Below are positions 43,582 through 52,610 of a stretch of 61,487 nt of DNA, in pieces. The DNA comes from DATKMK01 sp035541895. Its GTDB lineage: Bacteria; Desulfobacterota; Binatia; HRBIN30; JACQVA1. The notes under the pieces are model-generated. The model worked only from the letters and a program-made list of their open reading frames with translations, ran no database searches and was not told the origin of the DNA. The first letter of the stretch is position 1. The number at the start of each line of letters is the position of its first letter. The stretch is from positions 1 to 61,487 of the forward strand of contig DATKMK010000072.1 of assembly GCA_035541895.1 (NCBI GenBank), read 5' to 3'. The position numbers and the translations under genes are program-made.

Positions 43582-44252
43582 AGCAGATCGTCATTGCGAT
43601 CGACGGACCTGCGGGGGCGGGGAAGAGTACGGTGAGCCGCACCCTGGCGGCGCGGCTGGGCTACCGCTACGTGGATACCGGTGCGATGTATCGCGTGATC
43701 GGCGTGCTCGCGGCCGAGCGCGGCATCGAACTCGATGCCGCCGACCAACTCGCCGAGCTGTGCGACCAAGTCGACATCACATTTGAGTCGGGTGCGGACG
43801 GCGCCGTCACCCGCGCCAATGGGCGCGATGTCTCGGATCTGATTCGCAGCGGCCCGGCGGGACAGTTGGCGTCGAAGGTCTCGACGGTACCCGTCGTGCG
43901 CGAACGGTTGGTGGCGGCGCAGCGACGACTCGGTGCGGGCGGCGGGGTGGTGATGGAGGGACGCGACATCGGCACCGTGGTGTTTCCCGACGCGCCGCTC
44001 AAGGTGTTCCTCGATGCCTCGCCCGCGGAGCGCGCGCGCCGGCGCGCCGTGGAGCTGCAGGCGCGCGGTGAAGGCGTCGATCTGGTCGCGATGGAGCGCG
44101 ACATCGCCGAGCGCGATGCGCGCGATCGCTCGCGGGCACACTCACCGCTGCGCGCCGCGCCCGACGCCCATGTCATCGACAGCACCGATTGCTCCGTCGA
44201 TGCGATCGTGACGGAACTTGTTGCCCTGGCGCAAACCATTGAAAGGGCTTGA
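43578..44252 (+). CDS. cmk: Cytidylate kinase
   Basis: A 224-residue CMP/dCMP kinase. The P-loop is AIDGPAGAGKSTVSR; YVDTGAMYR binds the base, and VVMEGRDIGTVVFPDA and LDASPAERARRR form the lid region. It sits between aroA and rpsA, the classical order. Its start overlaps the aroA stop as ATGA. Confidence 0.97.
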   Translation: MKQIVIAIDGPAGAGKSTVSRTLAARLGYRYVDTGAMYRVIGVLAAERGIELDAADQLAELCDQVDITFESGADGAVTRANGRDVSDLIRSGPAGQLASKVSTVPVVRERLVAAQRRLGAGGGVVMEGRDIGTVVFPDAPLKVFLDASPAERARRRAVELQARGEGVDLVAMERDIAERDARDRSRAHSPLRAAPDAHVIDSTDCSVDAIVTELVALAQTIERA

Positions 44253-44257
44253 AACTC

Positions 44258-46045
44258 ATGGCCGACGGGGATAAGGATTCCGGCACCACATCCGCTTCAG
44301 GGGGTAGATTTCACATGGATCAGCCAAGCAAGGCGGCCGCGGGCGGCGGCCAAGAGGATTTTGGCCGCCTATTCGAACAGAGCCTGCGTGCCGTGCGGCC
44401 GGGCGGCGTCGTTCGCGGCCGGGTCGTGACGGTTTCGCGCGACGCCGTCACCGTCGACATCGGGTACAAGTCGGAGGGACATATTCCGATCCGCGAGTTT
44501 CAGGATCGCGATGGCACCGTCTTGGTCAAAGAAGGCGACGACATCGATGTCTACTTCGACGCGTCGGAGAGTGAGCAAGGCGGCATCGTCTTGTCGCGTG
44601 CCAAGGCCGAGCAGTTCAAGGTGTGGCGCGACATCGAGGAGGCGTTCGAAAGCAACGGAGCGGTGGAAGGTACGGTGGTCGGCAAGGTCAAAGGTGGGCT
44701 GAAGGTCGACGTGGGCGTGCCGGCGTTCCTGCCGGGATCGCATGCGGATCTGCGGCCGTCGCGCAATCTCGATCGCTACATCGGCCAACGCGGCCGCTTC
44801 GCGGTGCTCAAGTTCAACCGGGCGCGCGGCAACGTGGTGGTGTCGCGCCGCGCCGTGCTTGAGCGCGAACGCGAATCACTGAAGGAAGAAACCCTGAAGG
44901 TCTTGGAGCCGGGGGTGGTGCTCGAAGGCGTGGTCAAGAACATCACCGACTACGGCGCCTTCGTCGATCTCGGCGGCATCGACGGCCTGCTGCACGTAAC
45001 CGATATGTCCTGGGGACGCGTCAACCGGCCCGCGGATGTGGTGCAAGTGGGCGAGAAGGTCAAGGTCGTCGTCCTCAAGTACGATCCCGATCGCGGCCGT
45101 GTGTCGCTGGGCATGAAACAGATCCTCCCCGATCCGTGGACCACCGTCGCCGAGCGGTTCCCCATCGGTGCGCGGATCCGCGGCAAGATCGTCAGCCTCG
45201 CCGACTACGGCGCGTTTGTCGAACTCGAACCTGGCATCGAAGGGTTGGTGCACGTCTCGGAAATGTCGTGGTCGAAGCGTGTGACGCATCCGTCCAAGGT
45301 GGTCGAAGTGGGTCAGGAGGTCGAGGTCGTCGTGCTGGACGTCGACACGGCCAATAACCGCATTTCGCTCGGCTTGAAGCAGGCGGAGCCGAATCCGTGG
45401 GAGTTGATGCGCATCAATCATCCGATCGGCAGTCACATTCAAGGGAAGGTGAAGAACGTCACCGACTTCGGCGTGTTCGTCGGCGTGGCCGATGGCATCG
45501 ACGGGCTAGTACACGTTTCCGATCTGCACTGGACCAAGAAGATCAAGCATCCGTCGGAGCTGTACAAGAAGGGCGACGACATCGAGGCGGTGGTGCTCGG
45601 CATCGATGTCGACAACGAGCGGGTATCGCTCGGCGTCAAGCAGGTCACCCAGGACCCCTGGCAGGTGATGACGAAGACGCACCCCGTCGGGAGCCGTGTG
45701 AAGGGCAAAGTCACCAGCGTCACCGACTTCGGTGTGTTCGTCGAGCTGGAGGAGGGAATCGAAGGGTTGATTCACATTTCGCAGCTCAGCACCGAGCGCG
45801 TCGAAAAGCCGCAGGCGCTGTTCCAACCGGGGCAGGAAGTCGAGGCCGAGATCACGCAGATCGACACGCGCGAGCGCAAGATCGGATTGAGCATCAAGGC
45901 GCTGCGCCGGAGCGAAGAACGCGAAGAGGTCGAGTCGTACATGAAGCGGGAACGCGAAGGCGCCCGCTTCTCGTTCGAGGACATCTTGAACGAGGAGTTG
46001 CGCTTGGATCGCGAGGAGCCCAACGCCGGCAAGGACCGGAGCTGA
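44258..46045 (+). CDS. rpsA: 30S ribosomal protein S1
   Basis: A 595-residue protein of six S1 RNA-binding repeats, visible as repeated blocks such as ITDYGAFVDLGGIDGLLHVTDMSW, LADYGAFVELEPGIEGLVHVSE and VTDFGVFVGVADGIDGLVHVS. Repeats 1 and 2 are more divergent, as usual for ribosome-binding. S1 brings mRNA to the 30S subunit. The ATG at 44258 is preferred because GAAAGGG lies 10 bases upstream; a TTG at 44249 overlaps the cmk stop. Confidence 0.97.
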   Translation: MADGDKDSGTTSASGGRFHMDQPSKAAAGGGQEDFGRLFEQSLRAVRPGGVVRGRVVTVSRDAVTVDIGYKSEGHIPIREFQDRDGTVLVKEGDDIDVYFDASESEQGGIVLSRAKAEQFKVWRDIEEAFESNGAVEGTVVGKVKGGLKVDVGVPAFLPGSHADLRPSRNLDRYIGQRGRFAVLKFNRARGNVVVSRRAVLERERESLKEETLKVLEPGVVLEGVVKNITDYGAFVDLGGIDGLLHVTDMSWGRVNRPADVVQVGEKVKVVVLKYDPDRGRVSLGMKQILPDPWTTVAERFPIGARIRGKIVSLADYGAFVELEPGIEGLVHVSEMSWSKRVTHPSKVVEVGQEVEVVVLDVDTANNRISLGLKQAEPNPWELMRINHPIGSHIQGKVKNVTDFGVFVGVADGIDGLVHVSDLHWTKKIKHPSELYKKGDDIEAVVLGIDVDNERVSLGVKQVTQDPWQVMTKTHPVGSRVKGKVTSVTDFGVFVELEEGIEGLIHISQLSTERVEKPQALFQPGQEVEAEITQIDTRERKIGLSIKALRRSEEREEVESYMKREREGARFSFEDILNEELRLDREEPNAGKDRS

Positions 46046-46054
46046 TCGACGGCC

Positions 46055-46363
46055 ATGACGAAGCGCGATCTCATCGAAGAGGTCGTGAGGCAGTTTCCGC
46101 AGTTCTCGCGCCGCGACGCCGAAGTGATGGTGAACGCGGTGTTCGAGAGCATGAGCGATACTCTGCGCCGCGGGGATCGCATCGAGATCCGAGGATTCGG
46201 CAGTTTCGTCGTCAAGCCCCGCCAAGCGCGGCAGGGGCGCAACCCTAAGACCGGCGACATCGTCAAAGTCGCGGCCAAGCGCGTGCCCTTCTTCAAGGTC
46301 GGCAAGGAACTGAAGCTGCGCGTCGACGGCCAAATCCCCAGCCCCGAATCGGCGACGGGTTGA
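46055..46363 (+). CDS. ihfB: Integration host factor beta subunit
   Basis: A 102-residue nucleoid protein of the HU/IHF family: MTKRDLIEEVVRQFPQFSRR, the RGFGSFVVKPRQARQGRNPKTG arm with the intercalating Pro region, and FKVGKELKLRV. The order rpsA-ihfB is widely conserved. It binds and bends DNA in replication, recombination and transcription. The HIT gene begins at or just after its stop. Confidence 0.93.
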   Translation: MTKRDLIEEVVRQFPQFSRRDAEVMVNAVFESMSDTLRRGDRIEIRGFGSFVVKPRQARQGRNPKTGDIVKVAAKRVPFFKVGKELKLRVDGQIPSPESATG

Positions 46364-46371
46364 GCGACCCG

Positions 46372-46878
46372 ATGCCCGTGCTGTGGGCGCCATGGCGGAT
46401 GACGTACGTCGCCGGCCCCAAAGACACCACCTGTTTTTTCTGCGCCGCGCCCGCGGCGCCGAGTGACTGGGCCGACGCGTTGGTGTTGGCGGCCACGCCC
46501 CACGTGCTGGTCATGCTCAATCGCTTTCCCTACAGCAGCGGCCACGTCATGGTCGCGCCCCGCGACCACCTCGGCGACTTGCAGCAGTTGAGCACAGAAC
46601 AATACGCCGCGCTGATGGACGCCGTGCGCGTCGCAGCGCGCGTGCTGCAGACCGTGTTCACTCCGCAGGGCATGAACATCGGGGTCAATCTCGGACAGGC
46701 CGCGGGCGCCGGCGTCGCCGATCACTTGCACTGGCACTTGGTGCCGCGGTGGGTCGGCGACACCAACTTCATGCCGATGATTGGCGAAGTGCGAGTGATC
46801 CCGGAGCACCTGGCTGCAACCTACGAGCGCTTGCGCCCACACTTTGCGGCCTGGAGCGACGCGTCGGCCGATCGCTGA
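46372..46878 (+). CDS. HIT-family hydrolase (Ap4A phosphorylase-like)
   Basis: About 168 residues. The histidine triad is HLHWHLVPRW; CFFCAAPAAP near the N-terminus gives a possible zinc site, as in the Ap4A phosphorylase/GalT-like HIT branch. Others of the family hydrolyse or phosphorolyse dinucleoside polyphosphates. A TTG at 46360 overlapping the ihfB stop codon is an alternative start; the ATG at 46372 fits the common LWAPWRMTYV opening. It is the last gene of the superoperon. Confidence 0.9.
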   Translation: MPVLWAPWRMTYVAGPKDTTCFFCAAPAAPSDWADALVLAATPHVLVMLNRFPYSSGHVMVAPRDHLGDLQQLSTEQYAALMDAVRVAARVLQTVFTPQGMNIGVNLGQAAGAGVADHLHWHLVPRWVGDTNFMPMIGEVRVIPEHLAATYERLRPHFAAWSDASADR

Positions 46879-46938
46879 CGATTCGCACACGATCGCGCCG
46901 GGCTTGATCTGCGCCGCGCGCCGACGCATCGATAGCAC

Positions 46939-47931
46939 ATGCGAGCCCTCGCCGGCCTCGTCGTCGTGACGCTGTTGGCCGCATTGGTCCGACCGCCCTC
47001 GTCATTCGGGCAGACGACTCCGTCGGCGCTCACCATCGTCCGCCGCTTTTGCCAAGTCGACGGCACCGGCAGTCGGTTGCACCCGCGCCGGTGGGCGACG
47101 GTGGCGCCGCTGGTGAGCTGGACCTTGGAGCCGGCGTGGGATCACGTGCGCATCATCAGCGGCTATCAGATCAATTCGCCGCGGTTCTTCGACGACCACG
47201 TCGAGATCGGCGTCGACTACACCGTGATCCATCAGATCGATGCGGGCGACCAGGGCGAGGTGAACGACGCGCCGCAAATCGAAAGTGTGCGGCTGCGCGT
47301 CGAGGTCGACAACGATGGGCAGCCGCGGATGGCCGGGCCGCCGCCGGTTCCGCACGTGTTCGCGACGCATCTTGAGGAGGCCGCGCTGCGGGCATCGTTG
47401 CGGCCGTCATCGGAGTATCTCAGCGACTCGGCGTTCGTCTGGCGGATGCTGACCGACGCGGGCTGGGCAATCCCTTTTCAGTCGGTGTCTCAACTGCGCG
47501 GTTCCAGCGTCTTCGCCCCGGTGGAGACGCCCGCGGCCGGCGACCTCGCCGTGTTTCTCGCTGCAGAAGTCCCGTACCACGTGGGCTTCGTGACCGCGGA
47601 CGGCTTGGTCGCGTCGGCCACCATCAATGCCGGTCTGATGCAGACGTCGGCCGACGCATTCGATGGCGCGGTGATCTATCTTCGTCTGGTCCAGCCCGCC
47701 CCGTCGCCGGTGGCGACTACCGCGCCTGATGCGCAGGACATCGAGGCCGTGTCGCCCGCCCGATCTCCAACGGCGGCGCCGTCACCTCGCCCGATTGCGA
47801 CGAAATCGAATCGTGCCGCCGGAAAAAAAATGATGAAATCCCGCAAACCGAACGGCCGTAGACGTCGGCCCACGGCCAAGCCACATCGCCATCCTCAGCC
47901 GCGCGCAACTCCGACGCCGGTTGCGAATTGA
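46939..47931 (+). CDS. Secreted NlpC/P60-like protein lacking the catalytic cysteine
   Basis: A 330-residue protein. A signal peptide is at the start (MRALAGLVVVTLLAALV). The region about 155-245 follows the NlpC/P60 pattern: YLSDSAFVWRMLTDAGWAIPF, then PAAGDLAVFL and YHVGFVTADG with H214 at the catalytic histidine position. The usual DCSxFV cysteine is replaced by SDSAFV, so D163 takes the nucleophile place. The final 70 residues are Pro/Ser-rich and very basic (GRRRRPTAKPHRHPQP). The N-terminal half is unrecognised. It is probably a non-catalytic peptidoglycan or envelope binder; the family call is by pattern only. Confidence 0.55.
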   Translation: MRALAGLVVVTLLAALVRPPSSFGQTTPSALTIVRRFCQVDGTGSRLHPRRWATVAPLVSWTLEPAWDHVRIISGYQINSPRFFDDHVEIGVDYTVIHQIDAGDQGEVNDAPQIESVRLRVEVDNDGQPRMAGPPPVPHVFATHLEEAALRASLRPSSEYLSDSAFVWRMLTDAGWAIPFQSVSQLRGSSVFAPVETPAAGDLAVFLAAEVPYHVGFVTADGLVASATINAGLMQTSADAFDGAVIYLRLVQPAPSPVATTAPDAQDIEAVSPARSPTAAPSPRPIATKSNRAAGKKMMKSRKPNGRRRRPTAKPHRHPQPRATPTPVAN

Positions 47932-47954
47932 ATCGACACGGTCGAAATCCGCCA

Positions 47955-47987
47955 ACTCATTGCTCACCACTCACGACTCACCCCTCC
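47955..47987. repeat. CTCAC/GTGAG tandem tract overlapping a gene end
   Basis: GCTCACCACTCACGACTCACCCCTCC is the reverse complement of the GTGAGTCGTGAGTGGTGAG unit seen at 7812, 22451, 34171 and 56329. It runs across the stop codon (47978-47980) of the haem-oxygenase-fold gene. Confidence 0.6.
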
Positions 47988-48739
47988 AGCCATCGGCTCA
48001 TGGCGCGGGCGCGCCATTCATTGGTGAGAATCGTGTGCTGTACGGCTTGGCGGCAGCGGCGTTGGATGTCGGTGGTGATGCAGGCGCGCTGCATCAATTC
48101 GAGCGCGCGGTCGCCGTGCTCGGGCTCGGCGTAGGCGTGGACTTCCATGTTCTTGGCCTTGATGCCGTAGTGCTTCGCCAGCCCGTTGTAGATCGTCGGC
48201 GCGTAGCCGCTCATGCCGGCGACCCGCTCGCGCGCGTAGCCGAACGCCGCGAGGCCCTCTTCGTACGAACGGCGGCAGTAGTACAGCAGCGTGTAGACCG
48301 AACCGACGGTCTCCGGCATCGGGACATAGGCCCGTAGCTCGTCGTCGGCGATCCCGAGCTGGCGACACATCTCGACCTTCATCAGCACGTGATTGGGGTC
48401 GCGCAGATAGCCGGTTTCGTCGGCGAAATTCTGTGCCCAGTGTCCGAAGTGCTCGGAGTCTTCGAGCGTAAACGCGTAAACATCCGGAGCGTTGGCAATG
48501 AGTAACGCAAATTCCGGCGTCATCCATAGGCCGAGATAGTAGAGTTCCTTGGCGTAGCGCTTGACGATGTCGAGCGATGCGGTGCCGTTGCCGATCGCGG
48601 CGATTACCTTATTCTGCCGATACGGGTTGTGCTGATCGATGAACGTGTCGAGCTCCGCGAGGTACGCATCGACGGGCAGCGGTGCGTCGATGTGATCGGA
48701 GCGAATGACATTGCGAAATTCGCGGCGCGGTTCGGTCAT
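47978..48739 (-). CDS. Haem-oxygenase-fold iron enzyme (PqqC/TenA/CADD-like)
   Basis: A 253-residue all-helical protein of the TenA/PqqC-like superfamily. Likely metal-ligand positions are in EDSEHFGHW (residues 93-101), E160/E161, and the HxxxExxH motif at H201-H208 (VHAYAEPEHGDRA). That pattern is found in the haem-oxygenase-like diiron oxidases (UndA, SznF, CADD). The substrate is unknown, and no pqq genes are near. The ATG at 48739 is chosen because GGAGG precedes it. It is divergent from the MmgE/PrpD gene. Confidence 0.7.
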   Translation of the reverse strand: MTEPRREFRNVIRSDHIDAPLPVDAYLAELDTFIDQHNPYRQNKVIAAIGNGTASLDIVKRYAKELYYLGLWMTPEFALLIANAPDVYAFTLEDSEHFGHWAQNFADETGYLRDPNHVLMKVEMCRQLGIADDELRAYVPMPETVGSVYTLLYYCRRSYEEGLAAFGYARERVAGMSGYAPTIYNGLAKHYGIKAKNMEVHAYAEPEHGDRALELMQRACITTDIQRRCRQAVQHTILTNEWRARAMSRWLEG

Positions 48740-48813
48740 GCGGGCCTCCGTCTTCTTGCGTCGTCCGATCAGCGCATAGTAGGAACTCGCGAAAGCTGTC
48801 AAGACACCGCGCG

Positions 48814-50220
48814 ATGGTTACCAGCCAACCCCTGCCGGACGCCGCCACCGCCAGCGAGACGCTCGCAGGCTTTGCCGCGAGGCTCGACTTTGCTGCGCTG
48901 CCAACCGCCGTCGTCGAGTCGGTCAAGTTGCACGTGCTCGACACGGTTGGCGTTGCGTTGGCCGCAGCGCGACAAGACTTTACGCACGCCGCGATCGCCG
49001 GCGTGACCGAGTGGTGCGGCGGCGAAGGTCAATGCGGCGTGATCGGTCGGCCGGAACGGCTGCCGGCGCCATGGGCCGCGCTGGTCAACGGCACGCTGGC
49101 GCATGGGTTGGATTTCGACAACACGCACCAAGAGTCGGTTGTCCACGTCAGCGCGGGTGTGGTGCCGGCGGCGCTCGCGGTCGGCGAGCAGTGCCGCGCC
49201 GACGGGCGAAGCGTGATCGCCGCCATCGCGGCTGGTGAGGAGACATCGATTCGTATCGGCTTGGCGGCGCACGGCGCCTTCCATGATCGCGGCTTTCACC
49301 CGACAGGTATCTGCAACACTTTCGGCGCCGCGACTGCGGCCGGCAAGCTCGCGGGTCTCAGCGCTGATGCGTATACCCACGCCCTCGGCGTCTGCGGCAG
49401 CCAAGCGGCGGGTCTGTTCGCGTTTCTCACCGACGGTACGTGGGTGAAGCGCCTGCACGGGGGCTGGGCCGCGCACGGCGGCATCGTCGCGGCAGCACTC
49501 GCGCGCCACGGGTTCACCGGCCCGCGCGCGGTGTTGGACGGTCGCTTCGGTTTGTATCACACGCATCTCGGGGACAGCGGGTGGGACCTGGCCGCGGTCA
49601 CCGCTCAACTCGGAGAGCGTTGGGAGTTGGTGCGCACCGCGCTAAAACCGTATCCGTGTTGTCACTACAATCATGCCTTCATCGACGCTCTTGCCGCCTT
49701 GCAGAAGGGCCACTCGTGGGCGGCGGCCGAAGTTGAGCACGTCGCGTGCGTTCTGTCGGATCGCCAGGTGCCGATCGTCTGTGAACCGCTGGCGACCAAG
49801 CGCCATCCGCAGACCGACTACGATGCGAAGTTCAGCTTGCCCTACGCCGTGGCGTGTCAGATTGTGCGCGGCCACGTTGACGTCGACGACTACTCCGACG
49901 CGGCCATCCGCGACCCCGCGATTCTCGATCTGGCCGCACGCGTGTCGTACGAGAGCGATCCCGCCGCCGATTTTCCGCGCCGCTTCGGCGGCCGCGTGCG
50001 CGTGCGACTGCGTGACGGGCGTGTACTCGCGCACGCCGAACCGATCAATCGCGGCAGTGCCGAACGGCCGCTGACGGCCGACGAGGTCATCGACAAGTTC
50101 CGCCGCAGCGCCGCCGGTGTGCTGCCGTCCGCAAAGATCGACGCGGTGCAAGCCGCCATCGCATCGTTGGAGCGCCTCGACGACATCGCGCTTCTGATGA
50201 CGGCACTGCAGCCAGACTGA
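48814..50220 (+). CDS. MmgE/PrpD family protein
   Basis: A 468-residue protein of the 2-methylcitrate dehydratase/iminodisuccinate epimerase superfamily. Landmarks are LDTVGVALAAARQDF, VNGTLAHGLDFDNTHQESVVH, GFHPTGICNTFGAATAAGKLAGLS, the LKPYPCCHYNHAFIDAL segment, and AKFSLPYAVAC. It probably dehydrates or isomerises a small carboxylate; no prpB/prpC neighbours are seen, so a methylcitrate cycle role is not supported. The GH3 gene follows after 28 bases. Confidence 0.9.
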   Translation: MVTSQPLPDAATASETLAGFAARLDFAALPTAVVESVKLHVLDTVGVALAAARQDFTHAAIAGVTEWCGGEGQCGVIGRPERLPAPWAALVNGTLAHGLDFDNTHQESVVHVSAGVVPAALAVGEQCRADGRSVIAAIAAGEETSIRIGLAAHGAFHDRGFHPTGICNTFGAATAAGKLAGLSADAYTHALGVCGSQAAGLFAFLTDGTWVKRLHGGWAAHGGIVAAALARHGFTGPRAVLDGRFGLYHTHLGDSGWDLAAVTAQLGERWELVRTALKPYPCCHYNHAFIDALAALQKGHSWAAAEVEHVACVLSDRQVPIVCEPLATKRHPQTDYDAKFSLPYAVACQIVRGHVDVDDYSDAAIRDPAILDLAARVSYESDPAADFPRRFGGRVRVRLRDGRVLAHAEPINRGSAERPLTADEVIDKFRRSAAGVLPSAKIDAVQAAIASLERLDDIALLMTALQPD

Positions 50221-50248
50221 ATCCCACATCGCTAAGAGGAGACTCGCC

Positions 50249-52603
50249 GTGGCCCAAAATGTCTTGGATCGAGATCCGCACCAGCCGATCGATGCTCGCG
50301 TGAGCGACCTCTTGGCTCGCATGAACCTGGACGAGAAGCTCGCCCAGCTCGGCGGCGTGTGGTCGACCAGCGTGATCGATGACGGCGTGTTCTCCGAACG
50401 CAAGGCGCTTGAGCGACTCGCCAACGGCACCGGACACATCACACGAATCGGCGGCGCGACCGTACTCGGTCCGAGCGCCAGCGCAAAAGCCGTCAACGCG
50501 ATTCAGCGATTCCTGATCGAGCACACGCGCCTCGGCATTCCCGCGATCATCCACGAGGAGAGCTGCGCCGGCTACACCGCTCGCGGCGCGACCTGCTTCC
50601 CGCAAGCCATCGGCTTGGCGGCTACCTGGGAGCCCGCGTTGATCGAGGCGATGACCAATGTGATTCGCGTGCAGATGCGCGCCGTCGGTGCGCACCACTC
50701 GCTCGCGCCGGTGCTCGATGTCGCGCGCGATCCCCGCTGGGGGCGAACCGAAGAGACCTTCGGCGAAGATCCCTACCTGATTGCGCAACTGGGTATCGCG
50801 TACGTCCGCGGTTTGCAGGGACCCGATCTGTCCGCGGGAATCGTCGCGACCGGGAAGCATTTCGTCGGCTACGGCGCGTCCGAAGGCGGGATGAACTGGG
50901 CGCCCGCGCACATTCCACCGCGGGAGTTGCGCGAGGTGTACGTGCGGCCGTTTGCCGCCGCGATCAAGGAGGCCGAACTCGCGTCGATCATGAACGCCTA
51001 CAATGACATCGACGGCATCCCATTGGGATCGTCGAAGGAGCTGCTCGTGGATCTGCTGCGCGGAGAGATCGGCTTCGATGGTGCCGTGGTGTCGGACTAC
51101 TTCACGCTGCCGACGTTGTTCAACTACCATCGCATCGGCGACGGCGAAGACGACGCCGCTCGGTATGCGCTCGAAGCCGGAATCGACGTCGAGTTGCCGG
51201 CGCTGCAGTGCTACGGCGACCCGCTACGGCGCGCCGTCGAGGCCGGCCGCGTCGATCCGGCGTTGATCGACGCGTGCGTGGCGCGGGTGTTGCGGATGAA
51301 GTTCCAACTCGGTTTGTTTGAGCATCCGTACGTCGACGCCGACGGTGCCGCAGCGGTGTTCGATACTGACCAACAGCGGACGCTCGCCCGCCGAATCGCC
51401 CAACAGTCGATCGTGTTGCTGAAGAACGATGGCGCGGTGCTGCCGCTCGCGAAGACCCTTCGGTCAATCGCGGTAATCGGGCCGAGCGCCGACAGCATTC
51501 GGCTGTTGCAGGGCGACTACCACTATCCAACGCATCTCGAAATGATGTTCGGTGAGGTCAGAGAAGGCGATCGTTCGCCGCGACCGGAAGGCGGCGTGAA
51601 CCTCGCGCAGCATTTCGTCCCCATGGTGAGCGTACTGGAGGGCATCAAGGCCAAGGTCTCGCCGCAGACGACCATTCGACACGCGACCGGGTGCGACATT
51701 GTCGGCACGTCGACCGCCGGATTCTCCGCCGCCGTCGCAGCCGCGCAGCAGTCCGATGTCGCGATCGTCTTGGTGGGAGAACGCTCGGGCTTGGTCGACG
51801 GCTGCACCAGCGGCGAGTCGATCGATCGCGCCGATCTCGGCCTCGCAGGCGTACAGCAACAACTGGTCGAGGCCGTCGTCGCCACCGGGACGCCGGTGGT
51901 TGTGGTGCTCATCAACGGGCGCCCATTGGCGTTACCGTGGATCGCCGAGCACGTACCGGCGCTGCTCGAAGCCTGGGTGCCGGGCGAAGAAGGCGGCAAC
52001 GCGATTGCCGACGTTTTGTTCGGCGACGTCAATCCGGGGGGCAAACTGCCGATCTCGTTCCCGCGTTCGGTCGGACAAGTGCCCGTCTACTACAACCACA
52101 AGCCCTCCGGCGGTCGCTCGAACTGGAAGGGTGACTACGTCGGCCTGAGCAGCCGACCGCTGTTCCCGTTCGGTCACGGCCTGAGTTTTACGACCTTCGA
52201 GTTCACGAATCTTTCGGTTGATCCGCCGCAGGTGACTGCCGGCGGCCTGGTACAGATCGCAGCCCAGGTGAAAAACATTGGCGAGCGCGCCGGCGATGAA
52301 GTGGTGCAGCTCTACCTTCACGATACGGTCGCGAGCGTGACGCGACCGGTGAAGGAGTTGAAAGGGTTCAAGCGGATCACGCTTCTCCCAGGAGAGGAGA
52401 AGACGCTGCACTTCGATCTCGCCGTCAACCAGCTCGCGTTCTACGATCGCGCGATGCGCTACGTCGTTGAACCCGGAGCTATCGCCGTGATGATCGGCAG
52501 CTCGTCCGACGATATCCGCCTCAATGGCCAATTCGAGATCGTCGGTGAGACGACGGTCGTTCCGGCGTGGGAGACATTCACGACGAACGTCACGGTTACG
52601 TGA
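50249..52603 (+). CDS. Glycoside hydrolase family 3 (beta-glucosidase/xylosidase type)
   Basis: A 784-residue enzyme. The N-terminal barrel has the conserved KHFVGYGASEGGMNWAP and the nucleophile at D283 (GAVVSDYFTLPTL). The alpha/beta sandwich follows (VAIVLVGERSGLVDG, DLGLAGVQQQLVEAV), then a C-terminal fibronectin-III-like domain (VQLYLHDTVASVTRPVKELKGF). No signal peptide is seen, so it works inside the cell on beta-linked oligosaccharides. GAGGAGA lies before the ATG. It follows the MmgE/PrpD gene closely. Confidence 0.95.
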   Translation: MAQNVLDRDPHQPIDARVSDLLARMNLDEKLAQLGGVWSTSVIDDGVFSERKALERLANGTGHITRIGGATVLGPSASAKAVNAIQRFLIEHTRLGIPAIIHEESCAGYTARGATCFPQAIGLAATWEPALIEAMTNVIRVQMRAVGAHHSLAPVLDVARDPRWGRTEETFGEDPYLIAQLGIAYVRGLQGPDLSAGIVATGKHFVGYGASEGGMNWAPAHIPPRELREVYVRPFAAAIKEAELASIMNAYNDIDGIPLGSSKELLVDLLRGEIGFDGAVVSDYFTLPTLFNYHRIGDGEDDAARYALEAGIDVELPALQCYGDPLRRAVEAGRVDPALIDACVARVLRMKFQLGLFEHPYVDADGAAAVFDTDQQRTLARRIAQQSIVLLKNDGAVLPLAKTLRSIAVIGPSADSIRLLQGDYHYPTHLEMMFGEVREGDRSPRPEGGVNLAQHFVPMVSVLEGIKAKVSPQTTIRHATGCDIVGTSTAGFSAAVAAAQQSDVAIVLVGERSGLVDGCTSGESIDRADLGLAGVQQQLVEAVVATGTPVVVVLINGRPLALPWIAEHVPALLEAWVPGEEGGNAIADVLFGDVNPGGKLPISFPRSVGQVPVYYNHKPSGGRSNWKGDYVGLSSRPLFPFGHGLSFTTFEFTNLSVDPPQVTAGGLVQIAAQVKNIGERAGDEVVQLYLHDTVASVTRPVKELKGFKRITLLPGEEKTLHFDLAVNQLAFYDRAMRYVVEPGAIAVMIGSSSDDIRLNGQFEIVGETTVVPAWETFTTNVTVT

Positions 52604-52610
52604 CCGTTGC

